Origin: G963668185 sp963668185
GTDB lineage: Bacteria; Chloroflexota; Dehalococcoidia; Lucifugimonadales; G963668185
Length of the DNA stretch: 64,000 nt
Reading direction: 5' to 3'
Assembly: GCA_963668185.1 (NCBI GenBank)
Contig: OY764162.1
Location: forward strand, 992,001 to 1,056,000
Of this stretch, positions 14,877-22,859 are shown piece after piece. Numbering within the stretch: the stretch's first letter is position 1; the number at the start of each line of letters is the position of its first letter. Below the pieces are notes generated by a model. The model saw only the letters and a program-made list of their open reading frames with translations. It did no database searches and had not been told where the DNA came from. The position numbers and the translations under genes were made by a program.

Positions 14877-16601
14877 CTACCGTATCCGCAGCATCAGCTT
14901 GTCCCCCGCCTTCCACGGGGCGCTTGACACGAACCAGAAGTACATCTTGCTTCCTGTGGCCTGCGCCTCGGCCATTGCCGCGGCTATCTCCGCGTGCGCC
15001 GCCGCCGACACCGCCGCTTCCGCCGTGCTGGTGCCGTTGCCAGCGCTGGCCCCGCCGATGCCGATGCCGCCCTTGAGGTCCCCCGCGTCGAACGACAGCC
15101 TCGCCGCCACCGTGCCGTCCACCTTGATGAACTCGACGTGCTTGCCGGACAGCGACACGGACGGCGATATCTGCATGGACAACATGCTGCCGAACGACAC
15201 CACTATCCGCGTGATCGTGGTGGTCGCCCCACCGACGTTGAACGACGCCGGGGAGATGGATCCCTGGCCGCCGCTCGCCCCAACGCCCAGGGACGTGGAC
15301 GCCGGATCGAAGAACGCCTCATGTACCGTGCCGGAGGGGGCGGTCACCGTTACCGTCCACTCCGAGTAGTTGTTATCCGGTTTGAAGTTGCAAGGGTGGT
15401 GAGCATAATGCCACGCGTGAGTCTTGACACTATACTTCCCTGCGGGCAGTGGGCGAGTGATGGAAATCGTGCGAAAGTACCCATTCGACGGATCTGAGTC
15501 ATCATCGACGATGGGGGCCTGGAAGTAGTCCTTGTCAGTACCGGTCATGTAGTATCGATAGTACTTCGGATTTCCATTGACCTTTTTCCTAAAGACCTCG
15601 GTCCCTGTTGCGGAGCCGGAGGCTAGGGATACCGCAAACTGGAGTGGTGTCCATGGGGTTTTGAGCGCGCGAAAATGCCGCTCATTGCCAATCTTGCTGT
15701 AGATGCAGTCCTTGTACCCCTCTACACCCTCCCCTGCCTTCAGCATGGCCGCGATCTCCGTTATGCGTGTCCGAAGCTTCCCCAGCGTGACTGTAGAAGA
15801 CGAGGTCATCGAGTTGTTCGTGGTGAACCCCGAGCCGCCCGTGGTGAACGACACGCTGGCCGCGCCGGATGCGCCGCTAGAGCTTCCACTCGACGCGGCT
15901 TTCTCCGCGGGCAGCCAGCCGCGGCTGTTCGTATCGACGGTGTGTTCCCACCACGATTCGTAGGCACTCGCATTTATTTCATACGCCGTCGTAGTAGTTG
16001 CCCCCACCGAGCTTCCCACTGAGTTGGTGGGAGCGTACTGGGCTCGGACAAACGACGTACCGTCAAGCGCATTCAGGAAGAGCACCCCCTGGCGGTCGTC
16101 CCACGTCGTGGTCCGACGGGACATGGTATAGATGGCTACTGCTCGCGCCTCTGCAACCGTAGTGTATACGTTCTCACTGCGCACGACTATCAGCGCCTCG
16201 GACGGCCCGCCACCCTTCAGATACTCATGAATGGTGAACCGGAACTCGTGCACGGCCCTATACCCTCGAACGACCTTCCCAGAGATTTTCTCGGTTGTCG
16301 AAGTAGCCGACTTCAGCGTCGCCCGCGCGATCACGTCCGAAATGAGGATCTGCTCATCCAACGAGGCGGGCACAGACCATCTTGCGGGCACATATGAGCT
16401 ATCTGTTTCTTCGCTCAGCACCATCGACACAACCTGATCGATGTTAGTGGGGGTCAGCGTGGTATTATTCGAGTCGCCGGCAGTCGCGGGCGTGGGGATG
16501 GAGGGTGCCGTACTGTCGATAGCTGTCCCGCTGTCTGTGCCACACGCCGCCACAATGACTAACAGTGTGCAGAACCACGCGAAGTAACCGTGACGTATCA
16601 T
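14877..16601 (-). CDS. Predicted surface lipoprotein, paralogue 1
   Basis: A 574-residue protein that begins with MIRHGYFAWFCTLLVIVAAC, a signal peptide ending in a lipobox cysteine, so it is likely membrane-anchored outside the cell. The frame can be read upstream but the signal decides the start at 16601. After a Thr/Ser-rich linker comes a domain (about 70-220) with YRAVHEFRFTIHEYLKG and TTTWDDRQGVLFLNALDG, then a low-complexity linker, a middle domain with YYRYYMTGTDKDYFQAP, and a C-terminal beta-rich part that contains APSGTVHEAFFDPAST. I recall similar modules in surface proteins of Chloroflexota but cannot verify. Function unknown. It is the distal member of a duplicated pair with the gene upstream and may be cotranscribed with the protease at 18576. 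Confidence 0.75.
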   Translation of the reverse strand: MIRHGYFAWFCTLLVIVAACGTDSGTAIDSTAPSIPTPATAGDSNNTTLTPTNIDQVVSMVLSEETDSSYVPARWSVPASLDEQILISDVIARATLKSATSTTEKISGKVVRGYRAVHEFRFTIHEYLKGGGPSEALIVVRSENVYTTVAEARAVAIYTMSRRTTTWDDRQGVLFLNALDGTSFVRAQYAPTNSVGSSVGATTTTAYEINASAYESWWEHTVDTNSRGWLPAEKAASSGSSSGASGAASVSFTTGGSGFTTNNSMTSSSTVTLGKLRTRITEIAAMLKAGEGVEGYKDCIYSKIGNERHFRALKTPWTPLQFAVSLASGSATGTEVFRKKVNGNPKYYRYYMTGTDKDYFQAPIVDDDSDPSNGYFRTISITRPLPAGKYSVKTHAWHYAHHPCNFKPDNNYSEWTVTVTAPSGTVHEAFFDPASTSLGVGASGGQGSISPASFNVGGATTTITRIVVSFGSMLSMQISPSVSLSGKHVEFIKVDGTVAARLSFDAGDLKGGIGIGGASAGNGTSTAEAAVSAAAHAEIAAAMAEAQATGSKMYFWFVSSAPWKAGDKLMLRIR

Positions 16602-16731
16602 TGCTGTTGTCTCGCGTCCTCGCCTCAAGTTCGGTTTGCTTTCACGTACCAAATCTGTCAGCGAATTACCTAACATCTGCAACTCCCGAACGCAGCGCCA
16701 CGCCCTCTGTCATTCCAATCCAGCGCCGCCC

Positions 16732-18561
16732 CTACCGTATCCGCATCATCAGCTTGTCCCCCGCATGCCACGGCGCGCTCGACACGAACCAGAAGTACAT
16801 CTTGCTCCCCGCGGCCTGCGCCTCCGCCATCGCCGCCGCTATCTCCGCCTGCGCCTCCGCCGGCACCCCCGACTCCGCCGTGCTGGTGCCGTTGCCAGCG
16901 CTGGCCCCGCCGATGCCGATGCCGCCCTTGAGGTCCCCTTTATCGAACGACAGCCTTGCCGCCACTGTGCCGTCCACCTTGATGAACTCGACGTGCTTGC
17001 CGGACAGCGACACGGACGGCGATATCTGCATGGAGACCATGCTGCCGAAAGCGTGATCGTGGTGGTCGCCCCGCCGACGTTGATCGTGGTGGTCGCCCCG
17101 CCGACGACGCGCGGGAGAGATCACGCCCGCGCCGCCGCTCGCGCCGCCGCCCAGGAATGTGGACGCCGGATCGAAGAACGCCTCGTGCACCGTGCCGGAT
17201 GGCGCGGTTACCGTGATCTTCCAGTCGAAGTAGTTAGTGTCGTCGGGCTTGAAGTTGCAGGGGATATACACGTAATCTTGTGAGTGATACTTCACACTGT
17301 ATCTTCCTGAGGGCAGAGGGCGTGTGGTGGAAAGCGTGGTAAAGTATCCGTTGGATGGGTCTGAGTCATCATCAATGTTCGGGGCCTGGAAGTAGTCCTT
17401 GTCCAGCCCGGTCACGTAGAATCTGAGATACTTAGGCTCGTCGGTATCTAGCCTCCTGTACACTTCCGTCCCTGCCGCCGAACCGGAAGTCAGGGACGCC
17501 TTAAATTGGATCGGTGTGTATGGGATCGCGCGAAAATGCCTCTCACTCCTAATCTTGCTATAAATGCATTCCCTGTACCCTGGTATGCTCTCCCCTGCCT
17601 TCAGCGTGGTCGCCATCTGGGCTATGCGAGTCTTAAGGTCCCCCAGAGTGACCGTCTGAGAGGACGCCATCGAGTCGTTCGTGATGAACCCTGAGCCGCC
17701 CGTGGCGAACGACACACTGGCCGCGCCCGACGCGCCGTCCGAGCTTCCGCTCGACGCAGCTTTCTCGGCAGGCAGCCATCCGCGGCTGTTCGTATCGACG
17801 GTATGTTCCCACCACGATTCGTCAGCGCGCGCATTTATCGCAAACGCCGTCGTAGTAGTTGCCCCCACCGAACTGCCCACTGCGGCGGTGGAAGCATACC
17901 GAGCTCGAACAAACGACGAACCGTCAAGCGCTTTCAGGAAGAGCACCCCCTGGCGGTCGTCCCACGTCGTGGTCCGACGGGACAGGGTAGAGTCAGCTAC
18001 CTCTTGCGCCTTTGCAACCGTCGAGTACGTGTTCTCGCTGCGTGCGACTATCAGTGCCTCGGACGGCCCGCTGCCCTTCAGGTACTCGTGCACGGTGAAC
18101 CGCAACTCGTGCACGGCCCGATACCCTCGAACGACCTTCCCAGAGATTTTCTCGGTTGTCGAAGTTGCCGACTTCAGTGTCGCCCGCGCGATCACGTCCG
18201 AAACGATGATCTGCTCATCCAACGAGGCAGGCACAGACCACCTTTCATCGACATATGAGCTAACTGCTCCCTCACTCAGCGCCTTCGACACCATCTGAAC
18301 GATGTCATTGGGGATTAAAGTGTTATCGTTCGAGCCGCTGGCCGCTGCCCCGTCTTCCTCATGCTCAGCTGTGGGCGTAGGGGTGCTTGAGTTGCCGGCG
18401 GACGCCTCGTTGCCCTCGGTCGCGGTCTCAGGCGTGGGGATAGAGGCAGCCGTCTGTGTCGCAACTTCCGCGCCGCCTGAAGCTGCGTTGCCATCCATGC
18501 TGCACGCGGCCACAACGACCAGCAACGCGCAACACCATGCGAAACAACCGTGACGTGTCAT
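16732..18561 (-). CDS. Predicted surface lipoprotein, paralogue 2
   Basis: A 609-residue paralogue of the previous gene, alignable over almost its whole length. It starts MTRHGCFAWCCALLVVVAAC, again with a lipobox Cys, followed by a longer acidic/Thr linker. It repeats the TTTWDDRQGVLFL, TGLDKDYFQAP and APSGTVHEAFFDPAST modules. Near its C-terminus a segment reads ISPARRRRGDHHDQRRRGDHHDH where paralogue 1 has ISPASFNVGGATTTIT. That stretch lies on a 27-bp tandem duplication at 17054-17107, and shifting the frame recovers VGGATTTI twice, so the coding frame is locally displaced and then restored. The start is 14 bases after the stop of the FN3-metzincin gene, so an operon is likely. Function unknown. 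Confidence 0.75.
   Translation of the reverse strand: MTRHGCFAWCCALLVVVAACSMDGNAASGGAEVATQTAASIPTPETATEGNEASAGNSSTPTPTAEHEEDGAAASGSNDNTLIPNDIVQMVSKALSEGAVSSYVDERWSVPASLDEQIIVSDVIARATLKSATSTTEKISGKVVRGYRAVHELRFTVHEYLKGSGPSEALIVARSENTYSTVAKAQEVADSTLSRRTTTWDDRQGVLFLKALDGSSFVRARYASTAAVGSSVGATTTTAFAINARADESWWEHTVDTNSRGWLPAEKAASSGSSDGASGAASVSFATGGSGFITNDSMASSQTVTLGDLKTRIAQMATTLKAGESIPGYRECIYSKIRSERHFRAIPYTPIQFKASLTSGSAAGTEVYRRLDTDEPKYLRFYVTGLDKDYFQAPNIDDDSDPSNGYFTTLSTTRPLPSGRYSVKYHSQDYVYIPCNFKPDDTNYFDWKITVTAPSGTVHEAFFDPASTFLGGGASGGAGVISPARRRRGDHHDQRRRGDHHDHAFGSMVSMQISPSVSLSGKHVEFIKVDGTVAARLSFDKGDLKGGIGIGGASAGNGTSTAESGVPAEAQAEIAAAMAEAQAAGSKMYFWFVSSAPWHAGDKLMMRIR
17054..17107. repeat. 27-bp tandem duplication inside the second lipoprotein gene
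   Basis: Two 27-base units (17054-17080 and 17081-17107), each TGATCGTGGTGGTCGCCCCG-CCGACG with one base differing. Compared with paralogue 1, about 13 bases just before the first unit are missing, and further small changes after the second unit restore the frame, so the protein reads through a short scrambled stretch. Confidence 0.85.
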
Positions 18562-18575
18562 CGTGTCTCTCCCAG

Positions 18576-21515
18576 CTAGTGCTTTTCGTGACCCTCATAG
18601 ATGCCCTTGAACCCGCGCTTCTCTGTATCGGAGAAATCGCATAGCTTGAGTTCAATCTTTAATGTTGGTGACAGACTGATGCAGGCCCTGAGTTTCTTCA
18701 AAGATCTACCCATTATGTCGTAGTAGTTCGCGCTGTGCCCAAAACCGAGCGTGTGCCCGAACTCATGCATCAGGGCTGCAGGGAGATACCTGCGAAAGTC
18801 TTGGTTTAGAAACCACTCTTGGAAATCCGCAGTCCACTTGATTGGCTCATTGATGTCCTGGGTCGGCGGGTCTTTAATCAGCATCAACTGACCTGAATCT
18901 TCTTCATGAGGATAGTGTGCTTCGTACGCGAAAACACACGCAATAGCACTCTCGGCAGAACAGGTTATGCGATCCGGGTGACCAAAGTCGGTGTTCCAGA
19001 AACCACGTATGAGAACGCCTGTTGTGCTGGTGGAGTAGGTGCTTTCACGCGTGATCGTCACCTTAGTGGTCAAGCTATTCCATGCGTTAGAGGCGTTAAC
19101 CCAGGCCATAGATGACGTTTCATAGTTCGAGAACAGCAGCAATGCATTATTCGGCTCGCCAGACTCCTTGAATGGAAATAATCCAAGCCCTGTTGAACTG
19201 TCCATGTCCCTGATCTCATTGCCATTCGTTCCCGAAACGTAGTAGGTAACCGCGTGGTCGGCCTGGTGCCATGATTGACTTAGATTGAGTACCTGGACGT
19301 AAGCGCCTAACTCATAATATCGGCCATTCTGGAACTTGCGGGCTTTGAGATTCAGCGGTGTCTTCCCATCTGCGGATCCACAATGCGCGAGTTGGAAGTC
19401 CATGTCTTCCTCAAATATCCGCCAGTTTGATGTGGGCCACTCATCCGCACACTCCTCGTTCACCTGTAGGCCTGTACCGGATGGCGCATCAACAGCGAAC
19501 TGGAACCACGATTTGTTTGTCGTCTTTATGTCGGTCGGGGGCTCCGAGGTGGGAGTTGACCATTGCAAGCTGAACTTGAGATAGTCCAACATTCCCCACT
19601 CGACCTTTCCTAAGGGGATGCGTGGGTCCAGATACTCCCCACCCATGCTCACAACCATCAGCTCTGGCATGGGGTGTGTCTTCGCGACGGTCGCGCCGCT
19701 CTTCACGTCAATCTTCTGGCCGCCCACCTCCAGCTTGGCCTTCACGGTGATGGCGTAGTCTGAGCTACTCTCCAGCCCTGTTACCAGATGGGTAGTCGCG
19801 GCGGTATTGAGGACAACGTATTTCGCCTCGCAACTGCCCACGCTCTGTGCGCATGGCCCAGACTGCCTCTTCGATTCTATCCCGAGCGTCTTCACCACTA
19901 CGTTGCTCGGCATTGTCCACTTCACGTACGCGCTCATCGTCCCCGGTATCACCTCTATGATCTGTAGGCTGGGCGCGGTCACGCATGGCCCCGTCGTCGC
20001 CGATACCGTCTTCGACGCGCTGCCGAAGGTTGTCGATAGCGGCGAGCCGTCGCCGCGCGCCTTCACCCTGAATTCGTACGTTGTGCCGCACGTGAGCTTG
20101 GGCATCACCCCTCTCGTATTCGGGACGACCAAGGTCCGCAGGCCCGTACCCGGACTCCAGATGGCGGAGGCCCCCGCGCCGGTGCTGGTTGCGGCGCTCG
20201 CGGTGGTGCTAGTAGCGGCCTCGAGCCTGTATAAGCTGGCATTGGCAACCGAGTCCCAGGCAAGCCTCACGCTGGTGGTGGTCGTAGCCGTCACGCGCAG
20301 ATTCCCCGGCGCTGACGCGTCCGGGCACGTCCCTGTTGTGGCAGATACCGCCGCCGACCAGTTTCCGAAGTTCGTCGAGTACGGCGAGCCGTCGCCGCGC
20401 GCGCTCACCCGGAACTGGTGCGCAGTGTTGCAGGTGAGACCGGTCGCCGTCCCGTTTGTGGAACTCGTATCGGAGACAGCCACAGACCACGAACCCGTGG
20501 TTCCCTGGCGATACTCCAGCCTGTATCCGTGAGTGTTGGTAACCGAGTTCCAGCTAAGGCTGACGCTGGTCGTGGCCGTGCCCGTCGCGCTCAACCCCGC
20601 GGGCGCGGGCGCGTCAGGGCACGGCGGAGTCGCCGACACCGACGCCCCATTCTTGAAGTTCGTCGAGTACGGCGAGCCGTCGCCGCGAGCCTTTACCGTG
20701 AACTGGTACGCTGTGCCGCACGTGAGGCCGGTCGCCGTCGCGCTCGTGCTACTCGTGGTCTTGGACGTACTGCCCCACTCCAGCTTGTATCCGTGAACGT
20801 TGGCAGCCGTGTCCCATCCAAGACTAACGCTGGTTGCGGTCGTGCCCGTCACGCTCAGCCCCGTGGGCGCGGGCGCGTCCGGGCACGTCCCCGTCGTGGC
20901 AGACACCGCCGTCGACGCATCCCCGAACGACCTTGAGTGCGTCGTGCCATTACCACGCGCGCTTACTTGGAACTGGTACGCAGTGTTGCACGTGAGGCCG
21001 GTTGCCGTCGCGCTCGTGCTACTCGTATCGGAGACGGCCACAGACCACGAACCCGCGGTTCCCTGGCGATACTCCAGCTTGTACCCGTGAGCATTGGCAA
21101 CCACCTTCCAGCTAAGGCTGACGCTGGTATCTGTCGTGCCCGTCGAGCTCAGCCCCTCCGGTCTGTCCACTGTGGGCAGCGGAAGAGTGGTCACCGTGAT
21201 GTGGGGCGCCCAACTTCCCCATGCCCAGCGGCGCTTCTTGTTGTCGCCGTGCGCCCGAACGCTCAAATCATACTTCGTATTGGCTAGCAGGTTGCGGAAC
21301 TCGTGCGTCGGATCGTTCGGGCCGGCCTGCACCGATACATCCGCCTTTACCCAGGCACCGGAACCGGACACCCTGTGGCGATAGTCGTAGTGCGACGCGC
21401 CAACGACTTTGCTCCACGTAATCGTGATGCTGTTGCGGGTAACAACGATGTCATCGAGGTTTTGCGGCGCGTCCGGCGTGGGCAGCGGCGTGGCCGTGGG
21501 GGTAGGTGTAGGCAT
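18576..21515 (-). CDS. Multi-FN3 metzincin metalloprotease, apparently lacking its signal peptide
   Basis: A 979-residue protein. Residues from about 10 to 600 form about six fibronectin type III modules with repeated signatures such as LTCNTAYQF and VKARGDGSP, each with a conserved Cys. The C-terminal third (about 700-979) ends in a metzincin zinc-binding site, MHEFGHTLGFGHS, with a YYDIMG Met-turn after it, so it should be a secreted zinc endopeptidase. I place the start at the ATG of MPTPTPTATPLPTP at 21515; no signal peptide lies before it, only 25 bases separate it from the upstream toxin gene, and no Shine-Dalgarno is clear. A Pro/Thr linker normally follows a signal sequence, so the 5' end may have been lost. 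The region 18576-19600 is visibly less GC-rich than its surroundings. Confidence 0.75.
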   Translation of the reverse strand: MPTPTPTATPLPTPDAPQNLDDIVVTRNSITITWSKVVGASHYDYRHRVSGSGAWVKADVSVQAGPNDPTHEFRNLLANTKYDLSVRAHGDNKKRRWAWGSWAPHITVTTLPLPTVDRPEGLSSTGTTDTSVSLSWKVVANAHGYKLEYRQGTAGSWSVAVSDTSSTSATATGLTCNTAYQFQVSARGNGTTHSRSFGDASTAVSATTGTCPDAPAPTGLSVTGTTATSVSLGWDTAANVHGYKLEWGSTSKTTSSTSATATGLTCGTAYQFTVKARGDGSPYSTNFKNGASVSATPPCPDAPAPAGLSATGTATTSVSLSWNSVTNTHGYRLEYRQGTTGSWSVAVSDTSSTNGTATGLTCNTAHQFRVSARGDGSPYSTNFGNWSAAVSATTGTCPDASAPGNLRVTATTTTSVRLAWDSVANASLYRLEAATSTTASAATSTGAGASAIWSPGTGLRTLVVPNTRGVMPKLTCGTTYEFRVKARGDGSPLSTTFGSASKTVSATTGPCVTAPSLQIIEVIPGTMSAYVKWTMPSNVVVKTLGIESKRQSGPCAQSVGSCEAKYVVLNTAATTHLVTGLESSSDYAITVKAKLEVGGQKIDVKSGATVAKTHPMPELMVVSMGGEYLDPRIPLGKVEWGMLDYLKFSLQWSTPTSEPPTDIKTTNKSWFQFAVDAPSGTGLQVNEECADEWPTSNWRIFEEDMDFQLAHCGSADGKTPLNLKARKFQNGRYYELGAYVQVLNLSQSWHQADHAVTYYVSGTNGNEIRDMDSSTGLGLFPFKESGEPNNALLLFSNYETSSMAWVNASNAWNSLTTKVTITRESTYSTSTTGVLIRGFWNTDFGHPDRITCSAESAIACVFAYEAHYPHEEDSGQLMLIKDPPTQDINEPIKWTADFQEWFLNQDFRRYLPAALMHEFGHTLGFGHSANYYDIMGRSLKKLRACISLSPTLKIELKLCDFSDTEKRGFKGIYEGHEKH

Positions 21516-21540
21516 TAGCGGCAACGCGCGGCCCGCAGTC

Positions 21541-21905
21541 TCATATCGGCAACACTCGAACCCGGCTTCGACTTTCGTCAACCACAACCAAAGCTCCGGC
21601 GGACAGGTCGGCCTCGTGCTGATTGAGGGCGGCGATGACCGACACTTCCATATAGTCCGGCAGAGTGTCTTCCGTGCGGACCTGAAGCACGCTCGGCCCC
21701 GCTTCATGCGAGAGCGCCAGCATCGTTCCGAAGTCCAGATCGTGGGTGAACACGACGTACTGGTGAGCGACCGCCCAATCCATAATATCTTTGTCGCTGG
21801 CCCCTGGGTCGCCGACGGCGGACCAGTGCACCGCCTGCCAGCCGTGCTTTCGCAGAGCAGGCGCCCAGTCGGGTGACAGGTTCATATCGCGAGGAGTTTC
21901 AGCAT
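21541..21905 (-). pseudogene. DUF5615 PIN-like toxin, frameshifted near its N-terminus
   Basis: The protein belongs to the DUF5615/Mut7-C-like PIN toxins. Residues after MNLSPDWAPAL match the family well, with HDLDFGTMLAL (second catalytic Asp pair) and QVRTEDTLPDYM. Family members begin with M(K/R)xLxxDMNLSP. Here the ATG at 21905 overlaps the antitoxin stop and gives MLKLLA, then ATA TGA, while one extra G (GCGGATATG rather than GCGATATG) would restore ADMNLSP in the frame that runs to the stop at 21541. So a single-base deletion falls right at the conserved first Asp. The only intact alternative starts at the ATG at 21885 and lacks that Asp (114 residues). It may be an inactive toxin or a sequencing error. 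Confidence 0.75.
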
Positions 21906-22135
21906 CCTGACGTGGAGAGGGGAACTTCGCGTTCCTCCAATCTCCAAGCGGCGTAGGCCAGGGACTGGTCGATGTCCTCCCGCTCAAGATACGGATAGGC
22001 TTGAAGTATCTCGGCGGGCGAGCGGCCGGCCGCAAGAAGGCCCACCACCGTACCGACCGTTACGCGCATGCCGCGGACGCACGCCTTGCCGCCCATGACG
22101 GCGGGATCGAAGGTGATCCTGTCAAATGATTTCAT
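21899..22135 (-). CDS. DUF433 antitoxin
   Basis: A 78-residue DUF433 protein, a small helix-turn-helix-like antitoxin that pairs with DUF5615 PIN toxins. It reads RITFDPAVMGGKACVRGMRVTVGTVVGLLAAGRSPAEILQAYPYL in one continuous family match: the GGKACVRGMRVTV segment is the core motif. Start ATG at 22135 follows the gap after the 234-residue gene, with AGAAGGAG a few bases upstream. Its stop overlaps the toxin start, as is usual for toxin-antitoxin pairs. It could remain functional as a regulator even though the toxin is frameshifted. Confidence 0.85.
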   Translation of the reverse strand: MKSFDRITFDPAVMGGKACVRGMRVTVGTVVGLLAAGRSPAEILQAYPYLEREDIDQSLAYAAWRLEEREVPLSTSGC

Positions 22136-22154
22136 GACGCGTCTCCTTCTACCT

Positions 22155-22859
22155 TCATCCCACGCGGGTTGCCTGGCGCATTCTGTGGAGCTGGTCCAGG
22201 CCTTTCTTGGTGTCGCTGGCGATCTTGGGCTTGTCAGACCGCCTTAGCCTGAGCTTGAACAGCCAGTACGTGAACTCCTTGCACTCCGACATGGTCATCG
22301 GTTGTTCGTCGAGCGTTGCCGGCGTGCTGCCCTCTCCGGCTTCCTCGCGCCTGAACCTCGCCGCCAGTTCGGTCTGGCCGGCCCCGTATATCCTGGCGAA
22401 CGCCTCCTCGGTCGGGTCTTCGATGCGCCGGATGCCGTTGCTGGCGTACCGCTTGATCACCTCCTGCTCCACTGCAAGCTGAAGCGTCTCCTCCACGGTC
22501 ACGCCGTAGTGGAAGTTCAGATATCCGCGATACTTCTCAACGCCCAACAGGCTCTGAACCCCGTCCTCGTCTATGCCGGCGGGCAGGTTGCCCCGGACCG
22601 TGAAGTCCTCCAACTCGTTTTCAGGGACTTCGCCTGCGACCTCCCTGAGCAGACGCTCGGCCAGCAGCAGCCTGTCGAACGCCTCGCCTCCTATGAAGTA
22701 CCGGTAGCGTCGGCCGTCCACTTCCTCTTCCGCGTCGGTCCACTGGCCCATCGCTCGGAACACGGCCTCCGCCCAGTGAACGCCGGCCCGCAGGTCTTCG
22801 CGGAGGCTGTCGATGATCTCTGCGGAGGAGGAGCAGACGAGCGGCGGGGCTTCACGCAT
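22155..22859 (-). CDS. Hypothetical protein coupled to polX
   Basis: A 234-residue soluble acidic protein with no motif I recognise. It is mostly helical, with no signal peptide or transmembrane segment. Notable stretches are HWAEAVFRAMGQWTDAEEEV, EAFDRLLLAERLLREVAGEV and a basic C-terminal end KLRLRRSDKPKIASDTKKG. Its start at 22859 overlaps the end of polX by eight bases, so the two are translationally coupled. The coupling is the only functional clue, and a repair-related accessory role is a guess. Confidence 0.65.
   Translation of the reverse strand: MREAPPLVCSSSAEIIDSLREDLRAGVHWAEAVFRAMGQWTDAEEEVDGRRYRYFIGGEAFDRLLLAERLLREVAGEVPENELEDFTVRGNLPAGIDEDGVQSLLGVEKYRGYLNFHYGVTVEETLQLAVEQEVIKRYASNGIRRIEDPTEEAFARIYGAGQTELAARFRREEAGEGSTPATLDEQPMTMSECKEFTYWLFKLRLRRSDKPKIASDTKKGLDQLHRMRQATRVG

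Noticed and set aside
21541..22035. A longer intact toxin reading frame starting at 22035
   Set aside because: Its N-terminal 50 residues overlap the DUF433 antitoxin in another frame and do not look like the family; the true start is the frameshifted ATG at 21905.
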